Assembly: GCA_014529385.2 (NCBI GenBank)
Contig: CM043952.1
Location: 63,292,870-63,356,869, forward strand
Direction: 5' to 3'
Source: Adiantum capillus-veneris
Lineage: Eukaryota; Streptophyta; Polypodiopsida; Polypodiales; Pteridaceae
Length of the DNA: 64,000 nt
This document shows, piece by piece, positions 13,012 to 24,454 of this stretch. Positions within the stretch are counted from its first letter, which is position 1, and each line of letters begins with the position of its first letter. The notes below the pieces were generated by a model, which searched no databases, was not told where the DNA came from, and was given only the letters and a program-made list of their open reading frames with translations. The position numbers and the translations under genes are program-made.

Positions 13012-13811
13012 TCATCTTGAATAGCACACACATCAAGAGTAGCCAAGATGTGTTCCCATTCAAGTGGCTCTAAAGCTTCCTCAAGAAAGGGTTCTGGGAT
13101 GTAATCCGTATCTTCAATTTCCCTTTCTAGGATGCCTTCCTCTTTTATTAAGCTTTTGCATTGTGAAGTTCCACATATCCACAATTCTTTAGGCTTACCC
13201 AACCATGCTGGAAGTTTTGATCCTGCTACAGTAGTGGAGTTCAATTCCTCCATAGGTGTTCTGGTCATGTCCCTGTAACTATGGTCCTTCAGATTTAACC
13301 TTGTCATGGTTTCCATATGTCTCAGGTAGATATGGTCATACCCCCAGTCGTGGACCATTTTCAGTTGTCTCATGAATGGTCTTCCCAGTATTATGTCGTA
13401 ATTGTTGTTCTTGCCAAAATCAACAATAGCAAAGGTTTGCTCATATTCAATGCCACAAGAAGTAACAACTGTTTTTTCTAGCAGTCTTATGGGCCTTTCC
13501 ATGTGTTCGTCTGCAAGATGTAGTTTCATCCTAGTAGCCCTCATTGTTGGTTTTTCCCATTTTTTCCAAACCTCTTTTGTTGCGATGGCAACACCGGCTC
13601 CACTGTCAAGGATTGCCATGGTTTTTACACCTTGGAATGCCACAGGAAATGTGGTGTTCCCATCTTCTCCCTCATAGTACTTGTCTACCTTGTTTAATGG
13701 AACTAGCCTAGTGTTTAGCTGAGGCATTTCAACTCTTTGATCCCTTCCTCGATTTGAGTCATTGGTTTTTTTACACCAAATTTTTCTAGGCATTTTCCCA
13801 CAGTAGCCCAC
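13002..13811 (-). CDS. Retropepsin-like aspartic protease of W1
   Basis: 269-codon open frame. It has the active-site motif AILDSGAGVAI (about 13600) and the closing IILGRPFMRQL (about 13385), which are the D-S/T-G loop and ILGR helix of retroviral-type aspartic proteases in gypsy elements. Spacing between them, about 75 residues, fits the family. It would cut the W polyprotein. The frame continues about 120 residues past the protease into a conserved region (WLGKPKELW) shared with W2, and ends in an acidic segment. The reported start is arbitrary, because it is part of a longer polyprotein broken upstream. All catalytic-site residues I can identify are intact here. Confidence 0.75.
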   Translation of the reverse strand: MGYCGKMPRKIWCKKTNDSNRGRDQRVEMPQLNTRLVPLNKVDKYYEGEDGNTTFPVAFQGVKTMAILDSGAGVAIATKEVWKKWEKPTMRATRMKLHLADEHMERPIRLLEKTVVTSCGIEYEQTFAIVDFGKNNNYDIILGRPFMRQLKMVHDWGYDHIYLRHMETMTRLNLKDHSYRDMTRTPMEELNSTTVAGSKLPAWLGKPKELWICGTSQCKSLIKEEGILEREIEDTDYIPEPFLEEALEPLEWEHILATLDVCAIQDDPE

Positions 13812-15134
13812 ATGTTTGGTCGTATTCTGAGCAACTCAACTAATGTTATCGTAAAGGTGACTAGTGTTCACAAAACGTCTATCAATCCTTTTGAATCGAT
13901 GACCTTGTTAGAAGACAGTCTCTGTGACGACACTACAATAACATCACACTTGGCCTCGTACTCTCCCGTATAGGACGGTAGTGTTCTTAGCGAATGGGGT
14001 ATAGACTGTACATATCCTTTGTCTCCCCAATATGATTCCACTTCTAGATTCATTTGAGATACAGTCTCAATTCCTCCATTGGTGGAAGAGACACTCCTCT
14101 TCCATCACCCGTCTGGTTTACTCGTCTGCTTATCTCACTTTCTTCATTGTCCTTTGTGACTGTTTTTCACAGTTTGTCAAGACCATCTATTTCTTTACAA
14201 CTGTTAGGTATAGCTATGTGAAATCCCTCGGAAGAGTTTTCCGTGGTATTCAACACTATCCTTGGTTCTAATGTTGGGTCCTTGAGCTTTGTTCCATGCT
14301 CGTGACTAGAATCTAGCTCTTTTTGTTCCTGGTTTGGTGGGAATACTGGTGTAGGTGGGACAACGTTCACAATCTCAGGTTTTCCAACTTGTGGTTCTAG
14401 TAAATCCTGGGTTGTTTGAATCATTTTCTTGCACATTTCAAGCATGTCCTTTTCTAGTTCCACGTATGGATATGTCATCCACCTCTGTTCTTGGATTTGG
14501 TTGTTTTTGACCCGTGTTTCATAGGCTTTTAGGAGGGCGTTTAATGGCTCATTAACCTTATCGACCAATATTGATCCTCCTAAAGTGGCACTTCTTCGTT
14601 TCTCTTTTGTAGATGGTTCTTTTGGATGTTGAGTCGTCTGCGTAAGAGAAGGTTTAGCACTTTTTTCATGTTCTCTTATCTTCTCTATAGCTTGGGTAAG
14701 CTCCTCAATTAGGGATTTTTGCTCTCGTTCCCTACGTGCTTTCATCCTAGCCTTTCTTGATTTCCAACTATTCCATTCGCTCTTGGTTTTTTGACTAGGT
14801 GCGTCGGTCTTTGGTTCATCCGTCTCTGGACTCGTGTCAGTTTTTGTTTTCTCCATCTCTAGGTTCTCATCAAATTCCTTTTGAGCTTGCGCTCTCGTAA
14901 CTACTTGAATTGGTATGCCGTTTTCATTTTCCGAGCTACTGGGTAGCTGAATGATTCTTGAGACGTTCGTTGTGATCTTGATGACTCGGTTTGGGTTTTT
15001 TGGACAGTTGGGGATCAAGTGAGTGATGCAACAGTCAAGAAAATAGGCATTTACTTGAGTGATCTCCGTCTAAGGACATTGTTTGACCAAGTGATTGTCA
15101 CGGATTTTGTGACAATCTGTCTCTGGTTGAGGAG
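13812..15134 (-). pseudogene. gag: W1 Gag C-terminal region with coiled coil
   Basis: The best frame is 15018-14167 (283 codons), beginning within a CCHC-like knuckle also seen in W2 (the CPKNPN wording). It then has a highly charged segment (SRKARMKARREREQKS) likely to form a coiled coil, followed by a Pro/Glu-rich linker. From 14165 to 13812 the frame is broken by several stops but still aligns to W2 (49.08-49.52 kb) through RIRPNMWATVGKCLEKFG. The N-terminal Gag is missing because the element is cut at 15134. Confidence 0.6.
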
Positions 15135-15600
15135 ATCTTAACCATAGGTGAGAATATTTTGTCAAAATCTACACCTTTTTGCCACTTGAAACCCTTAGCA
15201 ACTAATCTTGCCTTATACTAAGGCTTCGAATCTCCCAATGTAAACTTTTGCTTGTAAACATACTTGCAAGGTAAAGCTTTCTTTTCCCTCAACAAATTTG
15301 ACAAATTTCTAAGTCTCATTATCAACAATCGATTCATATGTAGATTGCATAGCTTTCTCCCAATGTAGCTTATCATCCATATGCATGGATTCTTGGAAGC
15401 AAGACAATTCTTTGCAGTTAGTTAACTTAACATGCCTTGATTTACAAAGCTATACTTCTCTCTCTATGATGTGAAACATCTAATTTTGACCAAGATGGTG
15501 AAGGTCCATCCATTTATAGAATAATTTATTAACTACATCTTTGTTTCATTCTTGATCTTCACCTTTGTAGATCGGGGGCTTCAAGTCCTTCATCCAAGAT
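15135..15600 (-). pseudogene. Ty1/copia RT N-terminal fragment
   Basis: The minus strand reads LHWEKAMQSTYESI, then a KFVKFVEGK stretch, then [29 protein letters not shown]. This is the start of copia reverse transcriptase. One stop breaks it. It is joined at 15134/15135 to the truncated W1 Gag, and its 5' side ends near 15600. Confidence 0.75.
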
Positions 15601-16332
15601 AAAATTTTTGGTTTATCATTCCCTATAGGGAAATATTCTAATGGTGGTGGTCCCCTATCAGATCCTTGAGAAACCATTCTTGGAAATTGTGGCCACTCCT
15701 TGGCCCTTTATACCTAGAGATTTTCAAATGGCCTATGGCCAATTCACGTGGCTTTGGGCTCAAAATTCCATGGACTCAATTACAAGGCTTTTTGAAAAGA
15801 ATAGGATAGATTACATCAAAATTTTGGAGTTTGGACAAGGTGTGGTTGGCTATTAGGAGAGCGCCCATCAGTTGCATCAACTAAACATCCCTCCTTCCTA
15901 GCTGTTGCACGTCCTTGTGCAAGTCTTTGCTGCACTTTAGTAGTCAAATTGCCTTCTTTCTAGTGTCTGCATGATCTGGTTGAACTTGGTGCCTCTGGAA
16001 ATGATGTTGGCCTTGTAGATAGATCCCAGAATGGATTGTTCAGTAGTGTATTTTGGTAGGTGACATGCCTTGCCTATAGATCTTTGGTAAGAGGATTAAA
16101 GATGGTGGAATTATTGGGGGGTTCACCTCTTAAACATGTATGTCACCATGTGAGTTCAAATGAACGGGTTTTTTAACTGCCAACATTGTAAAATCTTAAT
16201 AAGATTATATTAATAGAATGGGTTTTTTAAATTGATTTGAGAGAAAACCCAGAAGTTTTTGAAGAAAATGGGTTATTTAATTACCTTAAACATGTAAGTA
16301 AAGGGGGATTTTTTAATACCTTTGAACGCACG
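15601..16332. other. No gene recognised
   Basis: A 71-codon plus-strand frame (15641-15856) has no recognisable motif. T-rich tracts with repeated GGGTTTTTTAA occur at 16160-16310. Probably fragmentary repeat DNA. Confidence 0.4.
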
Positions 16333-17530
16333 TTATATGAATAGTTTCCTAAAGGTGCACCCCCCGAGGTGGAATGGCATCTCAAAAAACCTTGCCATAA
16401 AGGCTTTCTCAAAGGTTTTCATGTAGTGAGATGGGAGGAACATCAACCATGTGTATATCTCCATAATGATGTTCTTGGAAGGGGCTTCGATTTTCATCTT
16501 CCAGTCGATGCCCTCTATGCCTTCCAGGACTACCTCACACTGGTGCTCAGCCTTGTTGATGTCTTCAAATACTTCTATGCATGTAAGTATCAATATTACA
16601 ATCTTGCACAACATATGTGTAAAGTGATATCTGGTACATCTCGCATGAAAGTGGTCATTGTCTTTAGAGTATGCACCATGTATCCCTCCGTTAGTTTGTG
16701 ATTTTGAGCAGGCTTAACAATAATTGGATAATTCGAACAGAAGGCCGTCGGCTCCTCCATGTGTAGTATGTCTCCCAAGATTGTTGTCATGGGATTTGGT
16801 AGTATTTCAGGTTGATCTTGATATGTTGGAGAGCATTTATGTATGCCGTCTCATCCTAGGGCCTTTTCTCAAACCATTTTTTCCTCCATAGCATGTGGCT
16901 CTCTAGGATGAGCAATACTTGCTCAACAGTGATTGGAAAATACTCATAATTCCCCTTGGCATTCTCTTTCTTTTCCAAAGGGGATTCTTGCTTCATTGAA
17001 GGGAGGGCCACCATCTCATGGCCAAGGTTCTTGACATGCTCGTCGGAAGTTTGAGCATCAGAAGGGCAGCCTATTCTAGCACTTTGAGATCATACTTCAT
17101 GTACTCGTTAGGGATCCATCTGGCATGTCTTATATCCAACTCTTGAGCTCATCCATGGCATCTAAAGATTCTTTTTCCTCTTCAATATCCTACATATCTC
17201 CCCTGGATAACGTACTTGGAAGGTTTATTGGGGTATGTATGTGTTTTCAAACTCTACCAGCAGTTGTGTATGAGTAATGGGAACAATTGCTTTTGCTTAC
17301 AGAGCATTGAGTTCCAAAGATTTTGCTTGTAGCTCCTTGGTGTGTAGCTCGGCTTGAGTTGAGAGCTTTGGCCAATTTCTCTTGGAGGTCTTTGATCTCT
17401 TTTTCTCTTTGGAAGTTGGTGATGAGCAATTTAGCCATGAGTAGTTGCCGCTACAACTTCTCTTGCTCCAACTCCATTTTCAAGGCTTTAACCTCTTCTA
17501 CAGTTGTAGTAGGTGCTTGAGAGGTTGATG
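16333..17530 (-). pseudogene. Degenerate coding stretch with coiled coil, unidentified
   Basis: Minus-strand frames joined end to end look protein-like for about 1.2 kb. The first part has heptad-like Leu/Lys/Glu wording (QREKEIKDLQEKLAKALNSS, 17370-17430). The middle is charged with Trp/Tyr (ITVEQVLLILESHMLWRKK, about 16930). The last part (16333-16614) includes EVVLEGIEGIDWKMKIEAPS. Stops and frameshifts are many. I do not recognise the family. It could be the extra ORF of a retroelement or a captured host gene. The codon-like texture is the only evidence. Confidence 0.35.
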
Positions 17531-17667
17531 ATAGGTACAGAAGTAGGATTGCTAAGAGGGTGGAGAGGGTGTGCATCACTAAGTCGTAAGACTCACACAA
17601 CTTTGAATATTAAGACCATATTAGACAAAACGTGTAAAGTTCCATAATATGGAAATTTTGAAATAGT

Positions 17668-18722
17668 GATAGCAATTTTTCGTCTATTCAAAGTTGCCAT
17701 AGTGAGCTACCTCACCCTATCAAATCACTCAAACACTATGGTTATCCTAGCCTTACCCTTTCATTGTAAATAGACTGTGTGAGTTAGGGGACTTTCCCCA
17801 TATCTCCGTAAAAACCCTCAATTAGCTAGTCAATGGGCTAGTTGAATCAAAAAAATAAATAAAAACATATTATGGCCCTTTTGTGTCTAAGTATTTCATT
17901 GTATATAGGGCCTAAATAATATAGGGATTTTTTATTATAATTATTTTTTGTATTCATTTAAATATTTCTACCTAGGTGTGCATTATTTTCCTATGTATGC
18001 TATGTACATTGACTCACCGTTATCACAAGTTTTCTTACCATTTTGCATACTCTTTATTCTATATAGAAATATTTTCATGCAAGCTTCTCTTATTGGTGTG
18101 AATCTACTTCAAAGAAAAACCTCAAAAAAATACGTTCCACCATCAGTCATTGCCTTTCACTAAATTCCTATTTTCTACAAGTATTTTTTCTTGCCGCTTG
18201 TAAATAAATATACATCAATAAAAACAAATGAGGGCCCTCCTCATTTCATTCCCTATATTTTCATATATATATATATATATATATATTATAACTCACACTA
18301 TTCTAGATTTCATATTTGTTTATATATACTAGCCTGTTTTTTTTTCATCATATCCATGTATTATATTTATGCATAATCCACAACCATGGATATTTTCAAA
18401 CCCCTAAGAATCTATTAGGTCATGCTCTCATGCAATGAGGGGCTCAACTTTGGAGCCTCCTGCCAATTTAACAAAAGGGAGGCCACTGAAGACTTTTTTG
18501 TAAAGAAACTAGGCATTTTGGTGGGATTTTTTATATCCATCTCCACTCCAAATTTGAAGGTGGTCCAAAGACAAAATGTGGACCAAGAGCTGCATAATCA
18601 CCTAAATTTTTTTGATATATTTTGGATCTACCACTGGTGAGATAGGATTTTTTGTGTGGACCTAGTCTGCCCACTTCTCTCACAAAGTAACCCATAGTCT
18701 TCTCTCACCTCCTTTCCTACTT

Positions 18723-18760
<38 letters not shown>

Positions 18761-19306
18761 ATTCCTCTCCATCCCTCACTCAAACCTGCAACTTTCTTGG
18801 CTTCTTTCATCTTCTTCACCATCCCCATCTCTCCCTTACTCCATAGCTCAAAATTATCATCTCTACACACATATAGCTCAAATTCTCTCTCTAGAATCAA
18901 GCTCATATTACCATAACCTCTTCATCCTTTCACAAAAAGAGAAAAACTCAGAAAATAACCAAGCTCAAGCTCTACAAAAGGAGGATTTTGATCATGGAAA
19001 ATTCAACTTTTCCATGGTCTCAAAAACTACACCGACAGAGTTCTACAACCGCTCATTCGCTGGAGGAGATAAGTGGAAAATTCCCTTTCCATCTTGTGGT
19101 TTCCATCAAATTTTGTATATTCTAATCCTTTTCTTACTTTTTATCATTGTATAAATCATATAATGCACCTTGAGTGCATATGCCATGTAATTTTACCCCA
19201 TCCTACTAACTACAAACTACTGACACGAACCGCTAACATACTAATACAAAATAGCCATTGACCTAACCATAAAAGACACCTCAAGTCAAGCCTACATGTG
19301 CATAGT

Positions 19307-19372
<66 letters not shown>

Positions 19373-20484
19373 CTCCTCTTCTCTTCCTTAAAACTCTACT
19401 TTCACCTTATCTACCATCAAGAATGCTCTCTTTTGAGCCCACATCCATGACTCAAGCAGAAAAAGAAGGCTCTATTTTCACCTTATCTACCATCAAGAAT
19501 GCTCTCTTTTGAGCCCACATCCATGACTCAAGCAGACAAAGAAGGCCCGCAATGTTTTGATATTTAGAAAAAATCATAATCCTGATTTGTTAGCTTGTAA
19601 ATTAGGATTTTCAATAATCTTAATGAGAGGTCTCCAACCTATAAATAGGCCCCTCTGCTTCTTGTAAATGACCTCCAATATCTCACATAACACCCCAACA
19701 CTCTATGCATGAGGAGAGACTTAGGCGTAGCAACCACTTTGTGAGCTTCACTTTTGGTGTGAGAGAAGCTTTCAAGCTACACATTGCAGTGAGAGAGCAT
19801 GAGTTCAAAAATCTCAAAACCACTATTGTATATGTTCCTCCATCATCAATATATTGAGGTTTGGTGCATCAAAGGCGTGATTCGATGTTCAAATCTTCTT
19901 CCTTCCACTTGTGCAATATGGTTTGATGAATTAAAGGTGACTTGTGTATTTTAAGTTTCTATCATTTTGATCTTATTTTAGAAAGTGTTTTAGTGTGTTT
20001 TCATTGCCAACTTTGTGTCCATTGTAAGAGGGTATTGTGGTGAGAGGTCTCCCACACCCTAAGACAATGTGTGTGTGTGTTGGCAATGTTTAGCATTTAC
20101 TAAGCACGAGTTAGTTTTGTATAAGCTCTACGATAGCATCATAATGAACCATCTCCATTTGCAAGTCACAAACAAGGTATTACGCAAGTTTCATTCCTCT
20201 CTCTCTCTTCCCTTTTCTCTAGCTCTCTCTGCTCCATTTGGGATGTCTTGGTGAGAGATCGCTTGTGTGTGTGTTTTGTGGCACATCTTCTTGGTTGTGA
20301 AAAAATCTTTCTTGCATCTTAGTTCGCATATCATAACTAGGTGGTGTCCCTTCACTCGTTTGGCTGTGGGTTTTTTGTTGTTATTTCTTGCTTTTGGTTG
20401 CCCCACTCCCAATTGAGCAGCATGGGAGCCTTGAGAGGTGCTTAGAGGTCGCCTCTCTTGTTGCTCCCGCCCCGGACCGCCTCA
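17668..20484 (+). repeat. 5' LTR of Y1, about 2.8 kb
   Basis: Starts TGATAGCAATTTTTCG, matched by TGATAGCCG at 26349 after a polypurine tract. The right end is set at CCGCCTCA (20484), because the Y2 copy stops matching just there (41788). It contains (CA)n at 18724-18758, (CT)n at 19309-19369 and a 65-bp tandem duplication around 19430-19545 (AAGAATGCTCTCTTTTGAGCC twice). TATAAATAGG at about 19638 may be its TATA box. Confidence 0.8.
19309..19369. repeat. (CT)n microsatellite
   Basis: About 61 bp of CT repeats in the Y1 5' LTR; the same position in Y2 (31236-31281) also has CT repeats. Confidence 0.97.
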
Positions 20485-20487
20485 ATT

Positions 20488-20505
20488 TGGGTGCCCCCAC
20501 TGAGG
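20488..20505 (+). other. Candidate primer-binding site of Y1
   Basis: TGGGTGCCCCCACTGAGG starts 3 bp after the inferred LTR end and begins with TGG, as expected for pairing to a tRNA CCA end. It is not the tRNA-iMet type; the matching tRNA is not identified. Confidence 0.4.
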
Positions 20506-20561
20506 CGGGCTTGTATATGTTGTTGTGAGTACTCAGCCTTTAAAGTAATTGAGTAGCTTGC

Positions 20562-21047
20562 ATGAATCACAAAAATTTGTATGACCCGTTTGTTCCTATT
20601 GCAAGGCAAAAGGTGCATATCATTGTAAGCACAATATTACAATTTCAACGAGTAATTCGTAGAATTTTGTACCCTCTTAGGTTGGCCGAGATAAACGCTT
20701 CAGTAAATACTTTTATTTTGCCTCTCATTAGGTACGACCTTAGTTTGGACGTCTATATTTTTGTTTTGTTTTAAGCATTAGCTCATGCATAGACCATGGA
20801 TAATGGCCCAAGAATAGAGGTTTTCCCGTTCCATTTCACTCCACACATTAGAATAAACATTGCAATTAGTAGAAAGATCCATTTTCAACAATGTATAGTG
20901 TTTATGTTTGATGCCCAAAGAGTAGGAGAAATTCTTGCATCACCAAACCCTGTCATCTTGCCTCTTGTTGACTATCATAGGTCATTTGATTGCATATTGT
21001 TATTTTGTTGTAGGATAGAATGCAATTTAGAAAATATTATTGTGTAA
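20562..21047 (+). other. Two related small ORFs in the Y1 leader
   Basis: ORF a (20562-20774, 70 codons) and ORF b (20796-21047, 83 codons) lie between the primer site and gag. Their C-terminal halves are similar: ORF a has RLAEINASVNTFILPLIRY and ORF b has RVGEILASPNPVILPLVDY, both preceded by an F-Q-x-x-I pattern. They are therefore probably a tandem duplication. Some Tat/Ogre-type elements carry an extra ORF upstream of gag with unknown role; this may be its remnant. No domain recognised. Confidence 0.45.
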
Positions 21048-21100
21048 ATCTTTTTAAGAAAGAAAAACAAAAACGTATTGTCACTTTGAAATTGATGTAG

Positions 21101-22150
21101 TGGAGGCCCAACGCCAAATGTCAGGATATCCTCTCTTTTTGGAGAGCCTGGCAAGGATGCCGAGTTATTTCTAGAAAATTTCAAAATGGCTTGCGCATAA
21201 AAAGAGTGATAGGAGATGAGGAACGCTTAGAACTGTTTGAGGTAGTTCTGAGGAAGGATACTAGTACTTGGTTTGATTGTCTATCTCAGAAGGTTAAGAG
21301 AAACTATAACAAAGTCGTTGATCATTTCAAGAGATACTTCTTTGACCCCCAAAACACTCAAAAGCTATGACAAAATATCATTTTTCACAAACAAAAAGAC
21401 TTAAATTACTACTACATGTATAAACAAGAGTTTCTACGTCTTTGGGCTGTATGGGTGAGAAATGTTGCTAACCCTGGTGATAGTGCAGAGTTCCTAAAGA
21501 AGGAGAGGTTCATGGCCCGGTCTCTTTTCCACACTCAAGATAAAAGTTGAGGCGGGTGCACTTGCTACCTTTGATGCAGCTGAAACTAGGGATGTTGAGA
21601 AGTATAGAAGACTCAACTGTCTAAGGGGAGAGGTTCCTAGAGCCAAGGGAAAATTGCAAGCATCAACATCTAGAGAGATTCCTGAGGTAACAGCTGAGGC
21701 GTTTGAAAAGTTAAATGAATCCTTAAGCAACTTGTCAATTCATCTTGCACAAGCTGTAGGTCCCAAGGTACAAACAAAGAAAGCAGAAGAGCAAGAGCCA
21801 CGACCTAGGTGACTTTTGCAATGTTGGAATTGTTGAGAGTTTGGACATGGGATGTATAATTGTCCTTGACCCTCTGGGGAGCCAGGGAGACCTAACTTGA
21901 ATTGCCCAATGATGAATGCAGGTGAAGGAATTAGTCAACAACCAAGGCTTCTACAAAGGCCAAATGGAGCAAGACCACCTCCACGAGGAGTGGAAGGAGT
22001 TCCACCTTTGCCAGACCCAAATGTGCATGTGGTAGAGGTGACAAATTCAAAAGAGGTTGACATGGAAGCAAATGGCATTAAGCGTGGTCGAGAAAAAGGT
22101 AAGAAAAAAGAATTAGTCACGTCACAAAGTGACCATGGACTAGAGAACTA
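21101..22150 (+). pseudogene. gag: Gag of Y1
   Basis: A readable Gag core (RVIGDEERLELFEVVLRKD through FKRYFFDP, 21190-21350) is the typical retrotransposon Gag helix region. A CCHC-like knuckle follows at about 21817-21866 (CWNC, then HGMYNC), with one stop inside. Further stops occur near 21366 and 21810, plus a frameshift near 21540. A proline-rich part (21940-22020) and a basic end follow, closing with a stop at 22149. Confidence 0.7.
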
Positions 22151-22359
22151 GGCGAAGGAGACCAAGGAAGCCAAGCGGAATCGACATCGTAACAACCTCC
22201 AAGACTTTCCTCTTGGACATGGTATGGCTCCATACAACCTGTTGGAAGACATGAGAGGTAAGGGTCTTGAAATCTCATGGCCTCAATTTCTTGCATTATG
22301 TCCACAAGTTAGGAGGGATTTAACGAAGGCCTAGCACTAGGAGAAAGATAAAAGAGAGT

Positions 22360-23277
22360 GTGCCGGTTGTAAAAATTACACAAGCTAAAATGAATGAGGA
22401 TATTACACATGTGCTAGATTGTTACATCAAAGGAAGGTTGGTTAGGAAAGGTCTAGTGGATGGGGGTGCACAAATTTGCATCATGACAAAAGGACATATG
22501 CAAAGACTAAGCATGCACATCCATGAGACACCTAAAATCAAAGTCAGGATGGCAAACAATAGTAAGGCTAGGTGTGTAGGCATTTGTAAAAATATTTTTG
22601 TGGAGGCCTTTGGCATTAAGAAGATAGTGGACTTTTATGCTATGTCAACCAAGGGAAGTGGCTATCCATTTATCCTAGGAAGACCATGGCTAATGAAAAT
22701 GCAAGCTTTGCAGGATTGGGAAAGTGGAAATTTGATCAGCAAGAATGACAATCATAAGAAGGTTGTCTTTGACATGAGGGAGCAACGTCAAGAGGAACTC
22801 CATGAAGAATCATCACAAAGTGAGACGGAGGAAGAGTGGACTGATAGCACTTCAAAAGAAGAAGGTAGCGGTAGCACTACAGAAGAGGAGTCTTTTATCA
22901 AAGTCATGGGGGTAAGGTTTAAGCCAAGCAACCAAGAGACCTCTTGCCCAGGCTTGGAGGAGGTAGGTTCTCAAGAGAACGAAGGTGTGCAAGACGAAGA
23001 GATGCTAGAAGGTATGCTATCAACAACACTTACAAAGGATGAAAGAGAGGAGTTCAAAGGTGTGTTAAGGAAATTTCCTAGGCTTTTTGCTAAAGACTAC
23101 ACCGACGTGCGTGGAGTAGATGATGTTCAATACAAGATCGAGCTAAAGCCAGAGGCCACACCTAAGGCTCAAAAGCTACAAAGGCTAGGAGTCATCAAGG
23201 AGCAGGCTCTACTCAAGGAGGTAAGAAAGCTTCCAGTAGCAGTAGGTTTCATTTATCCAGTGGAGAATCTAGAGTAG
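22360..23277 (+). pseudogene. pol: Y1 protease and RT start
   Basis: 305-codon frame. The protease region has LVDGGAQICIM (about 22455), where gypsy proteases normally have D-S/T-G, so the second active-site residue is Gly. It closes with FILGRPWLMKMQAL (about 22670). A very acidic linker (SETEEEWTDSTSKEEGS) follows. The RT start comes next (YKIELKPEATPKAQ, about 23130). It ends at TAG 23275, in the middle of RT, and continues in the same frame. Confidence 0.8.
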
Positions 23278-24300
23278 GTCTCTCCCGTTGTTGTCACTCC
23301 CAAGAAGAACGACAAGTGGAGGGTGTGTGTGGATTATCGTGCACTAAATGAGGCAACAAAAAGAGATCACTTTTTCCTCCCATTTCAGGATGAGATACAA
23401 AATGAAGTAGCTGGTCACAAAAAGTACACTGTGTGCGATGGCTACTCAGGTTACTTTCAAATAGGTATCACATTGGAGGATCAGTTGAAAACAACCTTCA
23501 TCACTCCTTGAGGTTGTTATGCTTTCCGTGTCATGCCATTTAGCCTAACAAATGCTCCTGTGACTTTCCAACGCTTCATAAACATGGTGTTTCAAGATTT
23601 TTTTGGAAGTCCATTAGGGTTTTTATTCACAAATTTTGCATTTATAGTTCAAAATCATTGCACCTACAGAGAGTAGAAGAAGATTTGAAGAAATTGTATG
23701 ACATGGGAGGTCAACTCAACCCCAACAAATGTCACATACACGAGGATGAAGTGATCTTGCTTGGTCACAAGGTTTCCTATAAAGGTAGGTAGATCCTTCA
23801 AAGGCAAAGTCTCTTATTAAGTTACCATCACCCAAGAGTCTTAAGGAGGTCATCTCATTCATTCAAAAGGTGAAGTATATGTCACGCTTCCTTCACTTAG
23901 CCTCGGAGTTACTTCACCCCTTGCAAAAATTGATGGAACAAGTTGATTTTGTTTGGTTGGATGAGTTTGAAGAATATTTTTGTAACATTAAAGTCATTCT
24001 GTCACAAAACTTGTTGGGAGTACAAATTCTTTGCTAGCTCTAGTGTTGGGAAAGAAACAATTGGTTCTATCTTGCTACAACAAGATCCCCACAGTACTAG
24101 GATGCGACCCATCTACTTTGCTAGTAGGGTCATGAATGCTTTGGAGAGAGGCTGCAGGAGGCAGAACTTGTGATTCTTTCTCTCATGTTTGCAGCGAGAA
24201 AGTTTAGATCCTACTTGCTACCAAAACCTTTTGTAATCCTCACTGCAGAAAATTTGTTCCCTTGGGTGTCATCTCAAATGAATCTTAGTACTAGATCTCA
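23278..24300 (+). pseudogene. pol: Y1 reverse transcriptase and first RNase H
   Basis: RT motifs: WRVCVDYRALNE (23317-23350), GYSGYFQIGI (about 23440) and MPFSLTNAPVTFQRF (about 23535). The catalytic region near 23615-23640 reads VFIHKFCIYS, so the usual Asp-Asp pair is replaced by His-Lys. A TGA stop is at 23512 and a frameshift follows near 23600. NPNKCHIHEDEVILLGHKV (about 23720) is the RT thumb start. RNase H wording (SVGKETIGSILLQQD, IYFASRVMN) is at 24040-24150. The enzyme is inactive. Confidence 0.8.
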
Positions 24301-24454
24301 AAGTGGATTATGGAGTTGCAAGAGTTTCAATACTCTTTCAAGGTAGAAGATAGTGTGCGTGCACAATTGGCAGGAATTCTCACTTATAGGGTACATGAGA
24401 AAGAAATTAAGGTGCCTGAAGTAAAGACCCTACCATTGCCACCACCAAAAGTAT

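Larger units (their letters stand above)
10577..15134 (-). mobile_element. LTR element W1: gag-protease only, 5' truncated
   Basis: Minus-strand order: Gag C-terminal part, protease, acidic linker, basic tail, spacer, polypurine tract, 3' LTR. A second copy of the same family (W2) is on the plus strand at 47.4-50.8 and 62.4-64.0 kb. No RT, RNase H or integrase lies between protease and polypurine tract (12.1-11.47 kb), so W is a non-autonomous gag-pro element. Its 5' part is cut at 15134 by a copia RT fragment. The far LTR edge (left of 10577) is not defined, because W2 runs off the window there. Confidence 0.75.

Noticed and set aside
15641-15856. 71-codon plus frame
   Set aside because: No recognisable domain, no neighbouring support.
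21494-22305. Minus-strand frames over the Y1 Gag
   Set aside because: Shadows of the sense Gag frame.
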